A DNA stretch of 64,000 nt from the NCBI GenBank assembly GCA_012932295.1, contig JAAONU010000123.1, forward strand, positions 5,766,001 to 5,830,000, read 5' to 3'. The position numbers were made by a program, and so were the translations under genes. This DNA is from Cyclina sinensis (lineage: Eukaryota; Mollusca; Bivalvia; Venerida; Veneridae). How positions within the stretch are numbered: position 1 is the stretch's first letter; each line of letters starts with the position of its first letter. The notes beneath the pieces were generated by a model, which searched no databases, was not told the DNA's origin, and saw only the letters and a list, made by a program, of their open reading frames with translations. Positions 1 to 10,339 of this stretch are shown here, in pieces.

Positions 1-1863
1 AAAAAAAGTAAAAAAAAAACAGTATAAACCGGACGGAGAAAGTCAAAAGGTATAAACCGGACGAAGAAAGTCAAGAAGTATAAACCAGACGAAGGAAGTC
101 AAAAAGTATAAACAGGACGAAGAAAGTCAAAAAGTATAAACCGGACGAAGAAAGTCAAGAAGTATAAACCGGACGAAGAAAGTCAAGAAGTATAAACCGG
201 ACGAAGAAAGTCAAGAAGTATATATAAACCGGACGAAGAAAGTCAAAAAGTATAAACCGGACGAAGAAAGTCAAAAAGTATAAACCGGACGAAGGAAGTC
301 AAAAAGTGTAAACCGGACGAAGAAAGTCAAAAAGTATAAACCGGATGAAGGAAGTCAAAAAGTTTAAACCGGACGAAGAAAGTCAAAAAGTATAAACCAG
401 ACGAAGAAAGTCAAGAAGTATAAACCGGACGAAGAAAGTAAAAAAGTATAAACCGGACGAAGAAAGTCAAAAAGTATAAACCGGACGAAGGAAGTCAAGA
501 AGTATAAACCGGACGAAGAAAGTCAAAAAGTATAAACCGGACGAAGGAAGTCAAAAAGTGTAAACCGGACGAAGAAAGTCAAAAGGTATAAACCGGACGA
601 AGAAAGTCAAGAAGTATAAACCGGAAGAAAAAAGTCAAAAAAAAACAAACAGTGTAAACCGGACGAAAAAAGTAAAAAAGTATAAACCGGACAATGAAAG
701 TCAAGAAGTATAAACCGGAAAAAAAAGTAAAAAAAAACAGTATAAACCGGACGAAGAAAGTCAAAAGGTATAAACCGGACGATGAAAGTCAAGAAGTATA
801 AACCAGACGAAGGAAGTCAAAAAGTATAAACCGGACGAAGAAAGTCAAAAAGTATAAACCGGACGAAGAAAGTCAAGAAGTATAAACCGGACGAAGAAAG
901 TCAAGAAGTATAAACCGGACGAAGAAAGTCAAGAAGTATATATAAACCGGACGAAGAAAGTCAAGAAGTATATATAAACCGGACGAAGGAAGTCAAGAAG
1001 TATAAACCGGACGAAGAAAGTCAAAAAGTATAAACCGGACGAAGGAAGTCAAAAAGTGTAAACCGGACGAAGAAAGTCAAAAAGTATAAACCGGACGAAA
1101 AAAGTCAAAAAGTATAAACCGGACGAAGGAAGTCAAAAAGTGTAAACCGGACGAAGAAAGTCAAAAAGTATAAACCGGATGAAGGAAGTCAAAAAGTGTA
1201 AACCGGACGAAGAAAGTCAAGAAGAAGTATAAACCGGAAGAAAAAATTTAAAAAAAAACAGTATAAACCGGACGAAGAAAGTAAAAAAGTGTTAACCGGA
1301 CGAAGAAAGTTAAAAGGTATAAACCAGACGAAGAAAGTCAAGAAGAATAAACCGGAAGAAAAAAGTAAAAAAAAAAAACAGTATAAACCGGAAGAAAAAT
1401 GTAAAAAAAATACAGTATAAACCGGACGAATACAGTCAAAAAGTACAAACCGGACGAAGATAGTCAAAAAATATAAACCGGACGAAGGAAGTCAAAAAGT
1501 GTAAACCGGACGAAGAAAGTCAAAAAGTATAAACCGGACGAAGGAAGTCAAAAAGTGTAAACTGGACGAAGGAAGTCAAAAAGTATAAACCGGACGAAGA
1601 AAGTCAAAAAGTATAAACCGAACGAAGAAAGTCAAAAAGTATAAACCGGACGAAGAAACTAAAAAAAGTATAAACCGGACGAAGAAAGTCAAAAAATATA
1701 AACCGGAAGAAAAAAGTTTTAAAAAAAGGTATAAATTGGACGAAGAAAATCAAAAAGTATAAACCGAACGAAGAAAGTCAAAAAGTATTAACCGGACGAA
1801 GAAAGTCAAAAAGTATTAACCGAACGAAGAAAGTCAAAAAGTATTAACCGGAGAAAGAAAGTC
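1..1863. repeat. 28-bp minisatellite array, about 65 units
   Basis: The consensus unit is 28 bp and reads roughly GTATAAACCGGACGAAGAAA followed by GTCAAAAA. Units differ mainly at a few positions (CAAAAA or CAAGAA, GAAGAAAG or GAAGGAAG, GTATAA or GTGTAA). Each unit carries one CCGG and one more CpG, which stands out in AT-rich surroundings. A higher-order pattern is visible: an A-rich degenerate unit followed by the same order of variants starts at 21 and again at 739 (offset 718). A rare AGTATATATAAACC variant lies at 218 and 935 (offset 717). The array starts before the window and decays after about 1,700. Open frames on its minus strand only translate the repeat. Confidence 0.95.
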
Positions 1864-2230
1864 TTGAAAGGACAAAATCAGATCAACGTGAACTGTGAAA
1901 GGAAACAGTTTACAACTAAAAAGTTAAGCTGAATAAAGTCATTTTACTGACAGAGTACATTTAAAGATCAAGGCACAATATCAAAACAGAAACAAAAATC
2001 CACTCCTAACAACTAAAAGCTGACTAAGAAAGTACACGTTCGACAAAAAAAGTGAAAGGCTGACCAATGAAGTACAAGGCTAACCAAAGAAGTACACATC
2101 TGACAAAGGATGTGCAAGGCTGACAAAAAAGCACAAGGCTGACCAAAGAAGTAAAAGGTTTACCAAGTACTAGGCAGTCAAAAGAGTCTTTCTGACTTTA
2201 AGATACACAGCTGACCATGAAATCCTAAGT
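1864..2230. repeat. Degenerate ~20-21 bp tandem repeat next to the minisatellite
   Basis: About 2,030-2,170 is made of imperfect units of the form GACCAAAGAAGTACAAGGCT, fading on both sides. The same short phrase (ACAAGGCTGACCAAGAAAGT) recurs at the left part of block B, near 18,505, 32,527 and 39,950. The array may therefore be a local expansion of block-B-type sequence. No gene is visible. Confidence 0.65.
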
Positions 2231-3300
2231 GAACAAAAGAGTAAGAACATTTTGACTCAAGGGTTTAAAGGTTTTCGATGCTCAAAGATAGACAATAAAG
2301 TAAGACATTGATATTGATTTACATAGGATTCATTAATGGATAGTTTATTCCATCTACGTTGTTCACTCAGTCATTAATCTGTTTGCCTTCTGCCAGCTGA
2401 TCATTCTTGTAGAAGTCTTATTTCTTGCAGCGTAACAAATCAATTTTGTTTGCAACGAGGAAATAAAATCTGTCTTCTTACCAAGGCCGGTTTGAGACAC
2501 ATTGATCTGTTCTGTATGCAGAAAGAAGTAAAGTCAGATAGAAAATAGTAAATCATTTACATTTGTATGTTTGCAAATATCTAGTTCAGTCAGAGTAAAT
2601 AATTACATCTTAGAATAACAGAACATGTAATTAAGTGAGCAATTATTGAATTCAATGAATAACAGCGTTGTCTGTACTAAGCTCATTGTCATTTTCTGTT
2701 CGCAAGTAACAGAAAGACAAAGTTGGATAAAAACAATTGAGTCCTGTCTGCAGAATTAGAATCTTGTTTGACAGTTGTTATGCGTGATTCACAATTTGAT
2801 TTCGACTAACATTTCTATAATCATAGTTCATAAATTTGAAAACGACAGATGTCCTTTCCAGAAAACTGTGATATTTTTTTATTAGGAAACATAACATGCA
2901 TTGAACACAGCCTGTCTCTTATATTTGACAGTTCTAAGAACAGAAATTAACATGTCTTGTGGCATTCGTTACTCAATGAGAAAGCGTATTATGTTAAAAT
3001 ATTGACTGATATTTCATTTACCATTATTTTGAACTTTAATTTATTACCAAGACTATATATAATGGTAAGACAGAGAAGAAGCGGAGACAAACCTTAAAAG
3101 CATAGAATAAATCTCATATGTTCTAGTTACCTTAATGACATTGTGCTAATGGATCACGCGTCACATTCTAAAAAGGATTATAAAAAAAACGTACTCGCTT
3201 AATCTTTAGAAATGTGTTAAGGTCGAAGCACTGAAAATTCGCATATTTAATCTTGTTACCTTAATAGACCACATTTACGTCACAGATTTAAGTCGCGCTT
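2231..3300. other. AT-rich sequence without a recognised gene
   Basis: No open frame, RNA gene or clear repeat was recognised. The sequence is AT-rich with scattered stops in all frames. From about 3,263 it becomes slightly richer in CpG (GTCGCGCTTTCTCTCGCC) just before the candidate start codon at 3,327. Confidence 0.5.
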
Positions 3301-3326
3301 TCTCTCGCCCTGTATTTTTTACAACA

Positions 3327-3611
3327 ATGGCGTCGTCGATAAACCGAGGGACAACTTCAATTTTCGATTTTAAATGTAAAAAAATTCATGTATTTGGAAT
3401 CGCAGATTTTCATTATATCTTGGATTATGAAATAAAAAGAGGAGTTGATTTAAAATATACATCCGAAATTTTTTACTTTCGGTACCTTTTAATTAGAGAG
3501 GTAAAATTCAGTTGTTTCGCAAAAAAAAATTATGCAAATGGAGCTTTAGTAACTTCAGTTTGGACATGTTATGAACCTGTTGAGTTAGATCGTGCATTAA
3601 ATAAATTGTAG
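3327..3611 (+). CDS. Small ORF, possible first exon of a B-box/TRIM-like gene
   Basis: This is a 94-codon frame opening with MASSINRGTTSIFDFKC. The start lies in a strong animal initiation context (CAACAATGGCG, A at -3 and G at +4) after a CpG-containing leader. The N-terminal pattern (MASS..RG..SIFDF.C) resembles the N-termini of the many bivalve TRIM-like B-box proteins, in which paired Cys residues would follow. That is recalled family knowledge. No zinc-binding Cys/His series follows here, so the gene is either broken or spliced soon after. Possible splice donors are AAT|GTAAAA at 3,376 and GAG|GTAAAA at 3,501. Residues past these points match nothing I know. No neighbouring exon was found. 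It could also be a chance ORF. Confidence 0.3.
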   Translation: MASSINRGTTSIFDFKCKKIHVFGIADFHYILDYEIKRGVDLKYTSEIFYFRYLLIREVKFSCFAKKNYANGALVTSVWTCYEPVELDRALNKL

Positions 3612-5100
3612 AGATGTGAAAATGTTTAAGAGCTCGCATTAGACAGAGTAAGACAATTTTAATAGAATAATACATTTAGGTAAAATCATTAATGGATCGG
3701 TGAACAACAAAAATATTTAATGCATGTGTCAATTACTTTTTCACCGGATCTCATGCAATTAAGGCGCTCTATGAATATATTGTTGCACGCTGCAATTCTG
3801 ACTTTCAATGAATGCAGGCGTACTTATCTAGAATATTTGAAAACAGCTCTAATTAAAATCGAGCGAATTTCAAATGATTTTTATCTCCCTGTAATGCAAT
3901 TAATACACGCTGAAGGTTTAATAATTAAACAGAGATGCAAATATTTGTGTGTCTGTAAAGATTTTATTAGCCCAAGTTTTCAAATTGTCAGTCTTCAGGA
4001 CCTATATTTATTTTCTTTTCAAATGACAAAGGAAGAAAATTTTGTTAAAATCAGTTTTGCCGTTGTCTAGAATCAACTTAATATCTCTATTTTTTTTTTT
4101 TTTTTTTTTTTTGGTCTTGATTTTGCAGAGCGCTTTAATTTCAGGATGTCCCGTATATAAGGATATTGTCATTCTACTATGAATACAAAGTCGCTTAATC
4201 TTCCGCATATGATAGGTGTTTTGTCATCAATCCAATTTTCTTAGAACTATTTACTACAAATTTATTCCAAGTGAAGATTTATAATTACGGAATATCAGAA
4301 ATGCAAAATTGAAAAAAGTGTTGGTTTTTTTTAGGATTTTCAAACAATAGCATATTATTATTATTTATACAATTATAATATTAAAACAGGTTTTCATGAA
4401 AAACATGAAAAACGCTATTTGTGTTTAGAACAGTAAGATACACAGTTACGACGCCGTGTGAATAATCACATATTTAACAACGCATTGGTTTTCAAAGGGT
4501 ACATGTAATATATTCTGTCTATAATAAATAAATTCGATATATCTTTCAAAGCAGTCAATTAAAATCAAGAGTGACTACTAGAAATAAGGTTTTACAAAAC
4601 ATTTAAAAACAAAGAATTGGACCTTTCCGATGAGAATAATTATTACTTATCAAGTGTTACAAAGATGAAATATACTCACAGAATGGGATTAACATGTCTG
4701 TTTCAACTCTTTCCCGCTTTTCTAACAGTTAAATACAACCTGATGTCACCAACGGTTTCATACACTTGATGATACATCAACTGAATGCAAATTAGCTACG
4801 ATCACATGGGTTGTCACGAGATCCTAGGTAGATCAAAATATATTGCAAACATAGCGAATTTCCAGTGTCTGTTAAAAATGTTTAAGATGGTTGTAACATA
4901 TATGTAAATCTTGTTATTTTAATATGTACGTTTTAATAGCAAGTGGATTTGGATCTTTAAGAAATTGATGAAAAACAAGAAGGTATAGATAAATGTAATA
5001 TTTATCTCGTCGGATGTTTACAAAGTGTGTGAAACCTTATACACGTTAACTTGAATCTAAGAAACAACTTTATGGGTAGGGTAAAAAAAGCAATATTCCT
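3612..5100. other. AT-rich sequence, no supported gene
   Basis: It contains one 116-codon plus-strand frame (3,720-4,070) with no recognisable motif, a poly-T tract, and a small perfect-arm inverted repeat near 4,390-4,412 (GTTTTCATG/CATGAAAAAC). Nothing here supports a gene. Confidence 0.5.
4090..4112. repeat. Poly-T tract (23 T)
   Basis: This is an uninterrupted T run. It might be the A-tail of a minus-strand retroposon, but no recognisable SINE or LINE body lies beside it and no target-site duplication was found. Confidence 0.9.
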
Positions 5101-5270
5101 CTTCTGCAAACAGAAAGTGTCACTATCTTTTTTTAATTGCTTCATTTAACCTCATCCATAATAGCATATTGCTACAACATATAGACATAGAAGCAATTAA
5201 GCCATAGAGCCCCTCGTGCTTTAGGGTCGGAATATAAGAAATAACGCCAATGACTAAAACAATCTACAAT
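5100..5270. repeat. Remnant of the block-B tail (B0)
   Basis: The stretch around GAAGCAATTAAGCCATAGAG and AACGCCAATGACTAAA aligns with the ends of block B copies 2 and 3 (39,330-39,450 and 51,280-51,410, where the text reads GAAGCAGTTAAGCCATGAAG and ACGCCAATGACTGG). A block-C copy follows about 200 bp later, the same order as after B3. An older B copy therefore seems to lie, mostly decayed, to the left. Confidence 0.6.
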
Positions 5271-5429
5271 AAACAAATGTCAGAAAAATATCTTATCTTA
5301 GTTACATAACTAGGCCATTCTCTAGCATAACAAACATTTAGTTCGGATTCCTTCTTTTTGCGTTACTTTGGCAACGGGAAGTTTTGACACTTCTAAATGC
5401 TATCAACTTTAGATAATGCATCAAAGTCG

Positions 5430-5650
5430 TTATATGTGGGGTGTCTACATCAATTACCATTCATTCCCTTCAATGTTATCATTCCATTATTTTCTCTCAT
5501 TCAATTCCAGTCTCGTTTTTGACTAGTTCAAGAAGTTTGATTATAGGGATGGCTAAAAGCACAGTATTAATCTACTAATCAGATCGGTAATTTTGCTTTT
5601 ATTTCAATTACTAGCATTCTGTCCTGATGTAATGAGCAAATGGATTTGCA
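5430..5650. repeat. Block C, copy 0
   Basis: The segment around TTCCATTATTTTCTCTCATT, CAATTCCAGTC and GTTTGATTATAGGGATGGCT aligns with 52,440-52,600 and 54,920-55,090. Divergence is substantial (roughly 25-30% by eye). It is non-coding. Confidence 0.6.
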
Positions 5651-6310
5651 GAATAACCTTAGAAGAAAGAGTTCTCTTTCTCACGTCTGTACAATTATCA
5701 GTATAGACAGAACTGCGATGAGTCCATCTATTTAAGTAAAATTTGTAATATTCGAATATTTCTTTGCAAACACTGGTAATGAATCTAAGTGTCTATTACG
5801 TAATTTATAAATTACCAGGTACGGGCAGTTCTTTCTTTCAAATGTATTTGAAAAATTATATTGTCAGATAATTATGACGTGTCAAGCGTTGCAATATTCT
5901 ATATTTTTCTTCATTTTAAAATTAAAAATATGTCTATCAAAATTTTATATTTATTTAAAAGTAATAATATATGCAATCTATAAAAAAAGTGTACCTATAG
6001 AAAAAAATATATACACTTTTTAAAAAAAATCTTTGCAAGTAAAATTCTGTTAAAATGCGTTGTGCAAAAATAGTTCGCTTGTTGAAAAATATTTAGATTA
6101 TAAAAGTGTATATTTATATCAAAATCATTTATTTTGTACGCAATGAAAAAACATTTGTTGTGTATAATTAGCACCTTGGGAAAAATAATATTTTAAAAGA
6201 AATTTAATTTGCTTTCTCAAATCAAAATGGCAAGGCGTTCCATTTAAATGCACCTAAGTCAAAGTGAGTTCATATTATATAGTAAACACTAATCTATCTT
6301 CTTCGAGTTG
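5651..6310. other. AT-rich spacer, no feature seen
   Basis: This interval holds only AT-rich sequence with short A and T runs. No ORF over 60 codons, no RNA gene and no block homology was recognised. Confidence 0.5.
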
Positions 6311-6343
6311 ATTGATCGCCGGTACCGGTTGCCCATATGACTG

Positions 6344-6402
6344 AAGAACTCGCGACCCCTGGTTTACCAGTCCAGCGCGTTACTACTGCCTACTGATCCG
6401 GT
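6344..6402 (-). repeat. tRNA-Thr-derived fragment (SINE head or tRNA pseudogene)
   Basis: Read on the minus strand, this holds a D-arm-like stretch (AGGCAGTAGTAACGCG), an anticodon arm CTGGACTGGTAAACCAG and the start of a T arm (GGGGTCGCGAGTTC). Animal tRNA-Thr(TGT) has CTGGTCTTGTAAACCAG followed by GGGGTCGCGAGTTCGA, so there are only two changes in the anticodon arm. The anticodon position now reads GGT, which eukaryotic genomes do not normally use. The T arm breaks off after GAGTTC and the acceptor stem is absent, so this is not a working tRNA. It sits at the downstream edge of the BEL/Pao remnant, suggesting a SINE or tRNA-derived insertion there. Confidence 0.6.
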
Positions 6403-6419
6403 CCCTGTGTCATAAGTTT

Positions 6420-6470
6420 CAGCACTAGCAGAGTCAATGGTTTCACATACGCAAATCTAGTCTTTGCCAT
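6420..6470 (-). pseudogene. BEL/Pao post-RT segment (MAKTR...LTL)
   Basis: The minus-strand translation beginning MAKTRFAYVKPLTL matches the conserved BEL/Pao phrase of the form (S/T)K.RVAPLK.LTLPRLEL, found between the RNase H region and the integrase. The two Pro residues of the canonical LPRLE part are lost. Reading continues only briefly before a stop and the tRNA-Thr-derived fragment. It is recognisable only because the other Pao segments lie upstream in the right order. Confidence 0.55.
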
Positions 6471-6691
6471 TATGAATAAGCATTCGTACCGTCGCTTCTG
6501 TATCATAGGCATTTATTCTGGCGTCTAGAAACATATGAGGTTCGTAGTTGTCATGACTGATTTGCCTCTATATACTTCTTGTTGAGGAAAGTAACTTGTT
6601 TTCTGTCTAAATCTTAGGGCAAGTATATTTCATCAACTGATAAAGATGCGTTCCAGTCTACTTTCAGGTTCTTGCAAATGTATTTAGCTCA

Positions 6692-6730
6692 TACAGTGAC
6701 TGGGCTTAGAAGTTCAAATAGATCATAAAT
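6692..6730 (-). pseudogene. BEL/Pao region after the RT palm (SPVTV motif)
   Basis: The minus-strand reading IYDLFELLSPVTV is followed at once by a stop. BEL/Pao polyproteins carry (S/F)IYDPLGLLSPV(T/L)VRAK in this place, a strong family marker. The stop replaces the usual Arg codon. The next codons (AKYICKNLKVDW) keep the family pattern, so the stop is a later mutation and not the end of the domain. Confidence 0.65.
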
Positions 6731-6849
6731 TTGAGATGAATACTTGAAAGTCTATTACAGGCATTTCTCGGTATGCGTAGGTCAGCGTCACAGATGAAAG
6801 TTTCCAAAGCCCACCAAAAATACATTGTTTTCTGCAACGTATTTTCGTA

Positions 6850-7126
6850 AAACCTGTTCGGTGTCAATGATGGAAGATGTATGCCTGCCTCAGTGCTGGT
6901 AACAACATAACCATCTTCATAGAGCCCGATCTGTAGAAATGCCTTTTTAATATCAGCTGTGGCGGAATACTTTGCATTCTGAATCTCAAAGGAATCGATG
7001 AAATGTCAGTAAATACAAAATGAGCTGATTTAAGGCTTCATTCAAACTTGCTTGGTTGCTACAATCATATACAGTCCTGGTCGGTTTTATGTTTGAATTT
7101 TTGTGTACAAGATGGTGAGAAATGTA
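6850..7126 (-). pseudogene. BEL/Pao reverse transcriptase, palm fragment
   Basis: The first frame (7,126-6,986) reads YISHHLVHKNSN, then RTVYDCSNQASLNEAL. BEL/Pao RTs have YLPHH.V.K.S....RVV(Y/F)D.SAK....SLN here. The reading then shifts frame near 6,988 and continues KYSATADIKKAFLQIGLYED (6,970-6,910). This matches the Pao motif ADIEKAFLQ(I/V)GL, which contains the first catalytic Asp. The YVDD-type catalytic box was not found. This is the best single piece of evidence for the family, because Gypsy and Copia elements have a different motif here. Confidence 0.75.
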
Positions 7127-7858
7127 AAGGACTTTGGTCTGGGTGTCTACGACGTCACAGACCTTCTAAACTGTTTCCATTCCTGGTCGGCTATTATTTA
7201 CCCACACAATTTAAGCATATCCGGGTCTAGTAACAGCAGCTGGATTATATTTTCTGTGCGAATTCGCACAACTGTGTAGTTTGAAGGCAGATCAAGATAC
7301 TCTTGCATACTTCACTAGGTATTACCTTCTTCATAGTAAATCGAGTTGCTTTTATATAGTTGTAATGTGTCAGCTAGATCCGTATCTTGATTTTGACCTA
7401 TTTTTTTCCTGATTCCGAGCTTCCTGAATTTACTACTGATATTTGGGATGCGATGCTTATACTCATTACGTGACTTGTTTGCTTGAAATTGTCATCAGCC
7501 AGCAGACCATAAAGCAGGTCCTTGATTTTTCCATTTACGGCTAAAGGTCAGTCTCCCCTGTCTTCTACTATTTTCCAGTTTTAATCTGCGCTCACAAGCA
7601 TTGAGGTGGGGAATACCGCGTCTCCTGTCACGTGATAGGCTGATCTCAGTCCTTGTAGATATTGGTAGTTTGACACATGTATAAGATCGTTTGGTATGGG
7701 TGTAGCTATGATTGACACAAGAAGTACAAGAATTTATATCGGTTCATGTTTATCTGTTGTCAAGTTAACAATTGCAGTGTCCATCTGCACGACCTTACTG
7801 GTTTGATATCTAAACACGGATGAATGTATGGTCTCTCAGTGTAATCTAGATTTTCAGT

Positions 7859-8095
7859 TCATTGGCAAGCTCTATGGAAAAAAAAACAGGAACGGTGTGT
7901 CCCATTGTCTGGCAACACATTAACGTATTTGCATGTGCTATCGGAACTAACTTGAGTAGTAGTGGTTTTAAGAAGAACATCGGGAGTGACTTGTCGAGAT
8001 GACAAGTAAAAACAGCAGCTTCTGGTCGCCGTCATGACGTTAACGGGATCTCTTGTTGTTTTAAAACTCCAATGAAAATACTTCTGAGGAGGCAT
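7859..8095 (-). pseudogene. BEL/Pao aspartic protease-like segment
   Basis: This is a 78-codon open minus-strand frame. Its second half reads VLLKTTTTQVSS and then VNVLPDNGTHRSC. It aligns with the start of BEL/Pao proteases (VLL.TA..........VR.L.D(S/T)GS.RS(F/C)). The catalytic triad position reads D-N-G instead of D-S/T-G, so it would probably be inactive even if expressed. Its place between the zinc knuckles and the RT supports the call. Confidence 0.55.
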
Positions 8096-8268
8096 TTATG
8101 GTACTTTTTACATTTTCCAGTTGATCTGCATTTGATACACAATCTTTTTGTTATTGTTCTTGTTTTTTTCAAGCATTTAACACTCAGTCTTTATCATTAG
8201 CAACATTCATTCGGAATGTGCTTTCAGCATTTGTTTGGTGTGTAGTTTCCATTGTTCCACAGTGAACA
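8094..8268 (-). pseudogene. BEL/Pao gag-like zinc-knuckle region
   Basis: The minus-strand readings CSLWNNGNYTPNKC (8,268-8,227) and VKCLKKTRTITKRLCIKCRS, continuing GKCKKYHKCLL (about 8,185-8,094), resemble the paired Cys/His knuckles of Pao elements (C..C.G.H....C and C.NCL..GH....C...C..C...HH). They are in different frames, with a stop between. Further upstream, to about 8,770, only faint gag-like sequence remains. Confidence 0.5.
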
Positions 8269-9132
8269 GATGTTTGCCGGATATAGATACTCTGCGATTA
8301 CTGGAACAGTTTCTTTTGGATGCGTGTTCTTTGAATCTGTCGAGGTTAGAAATGATGCTGTTGCACTGAATTGACTTCTGGTAAATTGTTATAGTGAAGT
8401 TGTAAACATGTAACTGGCTTCCATGATGTCAAGTTCTCTGCGTTCTGCTTTATTCACACAAATTCGAATGTCTGTTTCCATGTTCACGGGGCAGATGGCT
8501 GTAAGTTCTCACCAACTGACATTTGTTGTGTGTTGACATCTCGGGGACAAGAAGAAAGTTGTGTGAACTCGGGTCACGTTGACCTCGCTGTTTGCGTAGC
8601 TCTCTAGTTCCAAACATTTCTTGTCAGTAGCAATGATCTCGTCTTCTTTCGCGGCGACGTCTTTGTTTGAACAAAAAGTCTTTTCGTGAAGGCTCTCCAG
8701 AGAATTAAAATATTTCCAGGGCGTCGAAATAAAGTGTTGAAGTCGTAAGATCTGTCGTTTTCTGTATCGTCATTTATAGTCTGCGACCTGCGAGCTTAAT
8801 ATATTAACTTCTTTAAATACACGCGAAAGAACAACTGCGCTGTGTCTGTTATTAATCATTTATTATTTGTAATGAACCTACCAATGCTTTGCCCTAATGA
8901 GGGGGTGGCGGGCTTACCCAGGGGAGTTTGACATTTCTCCTTTTTCAGAGTCTAATTTCCCACCCTAGAGCTATGGCAATTAGTCAAAATCCCCACAGTG
9001 GGAGATGTTTTACATTTCAAAGGAGCTGGGATCTAAAATTCGGCAAAGTTTATTTCAGGGACTTGGATTCCCGGCTGTTGGGAATTCTCTTCTGTCGAAC
9101 GTCCTGTCAGTTTCACCCCCTCCCCCCGCCTT

Positions 9133-9154
9133 CCCCCCCCCCCCCCCCCCCCCC
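9133..9154. repeat. Poly-C tract
   Basis: This is a run of 22 C, preceded by further C-rich sequence from 9,116. A similar C run (53,025-53,039) stands a few hundred bases before another block-D copy. Such runs are prone to sequencing length errors. Frames reading through it give poly-Pro or poly-Gly and are not genes. Confidence 0.95.
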
Positions 9155-9230
9155 TTTGGTGCGAAACACTGATAGGGCTCGTGGAGATTATTCTATCGCA
9201 AATTAAATCTATTGACAAGAAGCTTTTTAG

Positions 9231-9430
9231 AGGACGGTTATCTCATAAAAAACTTGGTGATATAAAATCATTACTGAATTAAATATCCAATTAAATAGGC
9301 GTGATTGATTGATTAACAGATCTAAATTTGGACAGAATTGCCATAGAAAATTTTTCACAAGAGGCAAATCATTGATAAACAGTGGGCTATTCATGCTGCT
9401 GTTTGAGAGATAAAACTTCATAAAATTTAA
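9231..9430. repeat. Block D, copy 0
   Basis: The stretch ATCCAATTAAATAGGCGTGA, then ATCTAAATTTGGACAGAAT and CACAAGAGGCAAATCAT, aligns with 53,520-53,620 (AAAATAGGCGTGATTTAGTG, CTGGACATAGAAT, CACAAGAGGGAATCATG) and 55,745-55,855. It is a short diverged non-coding module shared by three places in the window. Confidence 0.65.
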
Positions 9431-10339
9431 TATAGAGATTGTAATAGCGTTTTATTTTACACCCATTTTATAGTTTTAAAAAACAAACAAGCAAAAACAT
9501 ATTGTGCAAAGATATTGACTTGTTCTGATAATAACAGTGACTAAGTTCAACAAAGGCAGAATTCTCTTCTCGCCGTTAGAACATGTCTAACCGACATGTA
9601 AACAAATAATCAAATATCGCAAAACAATGTTTTAGTTTAAATAGATTTCAAACAAAAAAATGCAAGACTACTGTTCTATTTTTCCGCTTAAAGAGGTAAC
9701 AAAGAATGTGGGATGTATGGAGAAGTCAACCACAGTCAATTGATAATACACTTAAACTAATTATAACGGTTAGGAATGGAAAACCATGACCCTTATTATT
9801 CTGTAAATGACATGATCTATGAATGTCATAGTCTACAAAAATTGAATAAAGAGATGTTGACAAGTTCGCAATGAACATATTCAAACCAAATAATTCCGTA
9901 AAATTTATAGAAGATAGTACAACTAGTCGAAGCAATGATACGTGAAACAAACGGGGTTTTGAAGAATGACACAGGCTAATGATAGCAGACGGACGGATGA
10001 AAAGACTGACTAAAAGAAAAACGAATGACTAGGAGAAAAAGATGATCCTTACAAAAATGGTAGCAGAGAAGTCAAAACTAAAGGAAAATATATTTGAAAG
10101 TTTAAATTTGAAATAGTTCCTTCAAAAACTGTAAGAACAATAATGTCCCAGTGGTATACTAACCGACGGACAGGTTTCAGACTAACAAATAGTGGGTCAA
10201 CACGGTAAGTGCCTTTTAGCATACCAAAAACCGTCTAAAACATGTAAATTTTGCTAAATCAAAAATCTATTAATAATTAATGACAAATATTGATGATTTA
10301 TACGATTATGGATGACTGTCAATTCCCTGTTCACTTTTA
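9431..10339. other. AT-rich spacer between blocks D and A
   Basis: No gene, RNA or clear repeat was recognised. A 74-codon minus-strand frame (9,950-9,726) has no known motif. Confidence 0.5.

Larger units (their letters stand above)
6420..8770 (-). mobile_element. Decayed BEL/Pao-type LTR retrotransposon (gag-protease-RT remnant)
   Basis: The minus strand shows, in the expected 5'-3' order, gag-like zinc knuckles (8,268-8,094), an aspartic-protease-like segment (8,095-7,859), an RT segment (7,126-6,850), the post-RT region (6,730-6,692) and a stretch before the integrase (6,470-6,420). The frame is broken many times. No LTRs, primer-binding site or integrase core were seen. The region is richer in G+C than its surroundings. 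It interrupts the C-to-D block order found at 52,380-53,640, so it probably inserted between block C copy 0 and block D copy 0. It encodes no working protein. Confidence 0.75.

Noticed and set aside
579..1467. Three minus-strand ORFs of 61-92 codons reading FLRPVYT-type repeats
   Set aside because: They are translations of the 28-bp minisatellite. The unit is not a multiple of three, so the frames drift, and nothing else supports a protein.
1..1863. Regular repeats that might suggest a CRISPR array
   Set aside because: Units follow each other without unique spacers and no cas genes are present; the genome is animal.
3720..4070. 116-codon plus-strand ORF
   Set aside because: No domain, no good initiation context, AT-rich composition as in the surroundings, and no copy elsewhere in the window.
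8928..9218. Overlapping ORFs on both strands with poly-Pro or poly-Gly
   Set aside because: Both run through the poly-C tract; the reading is an artefact of the homopolymer.
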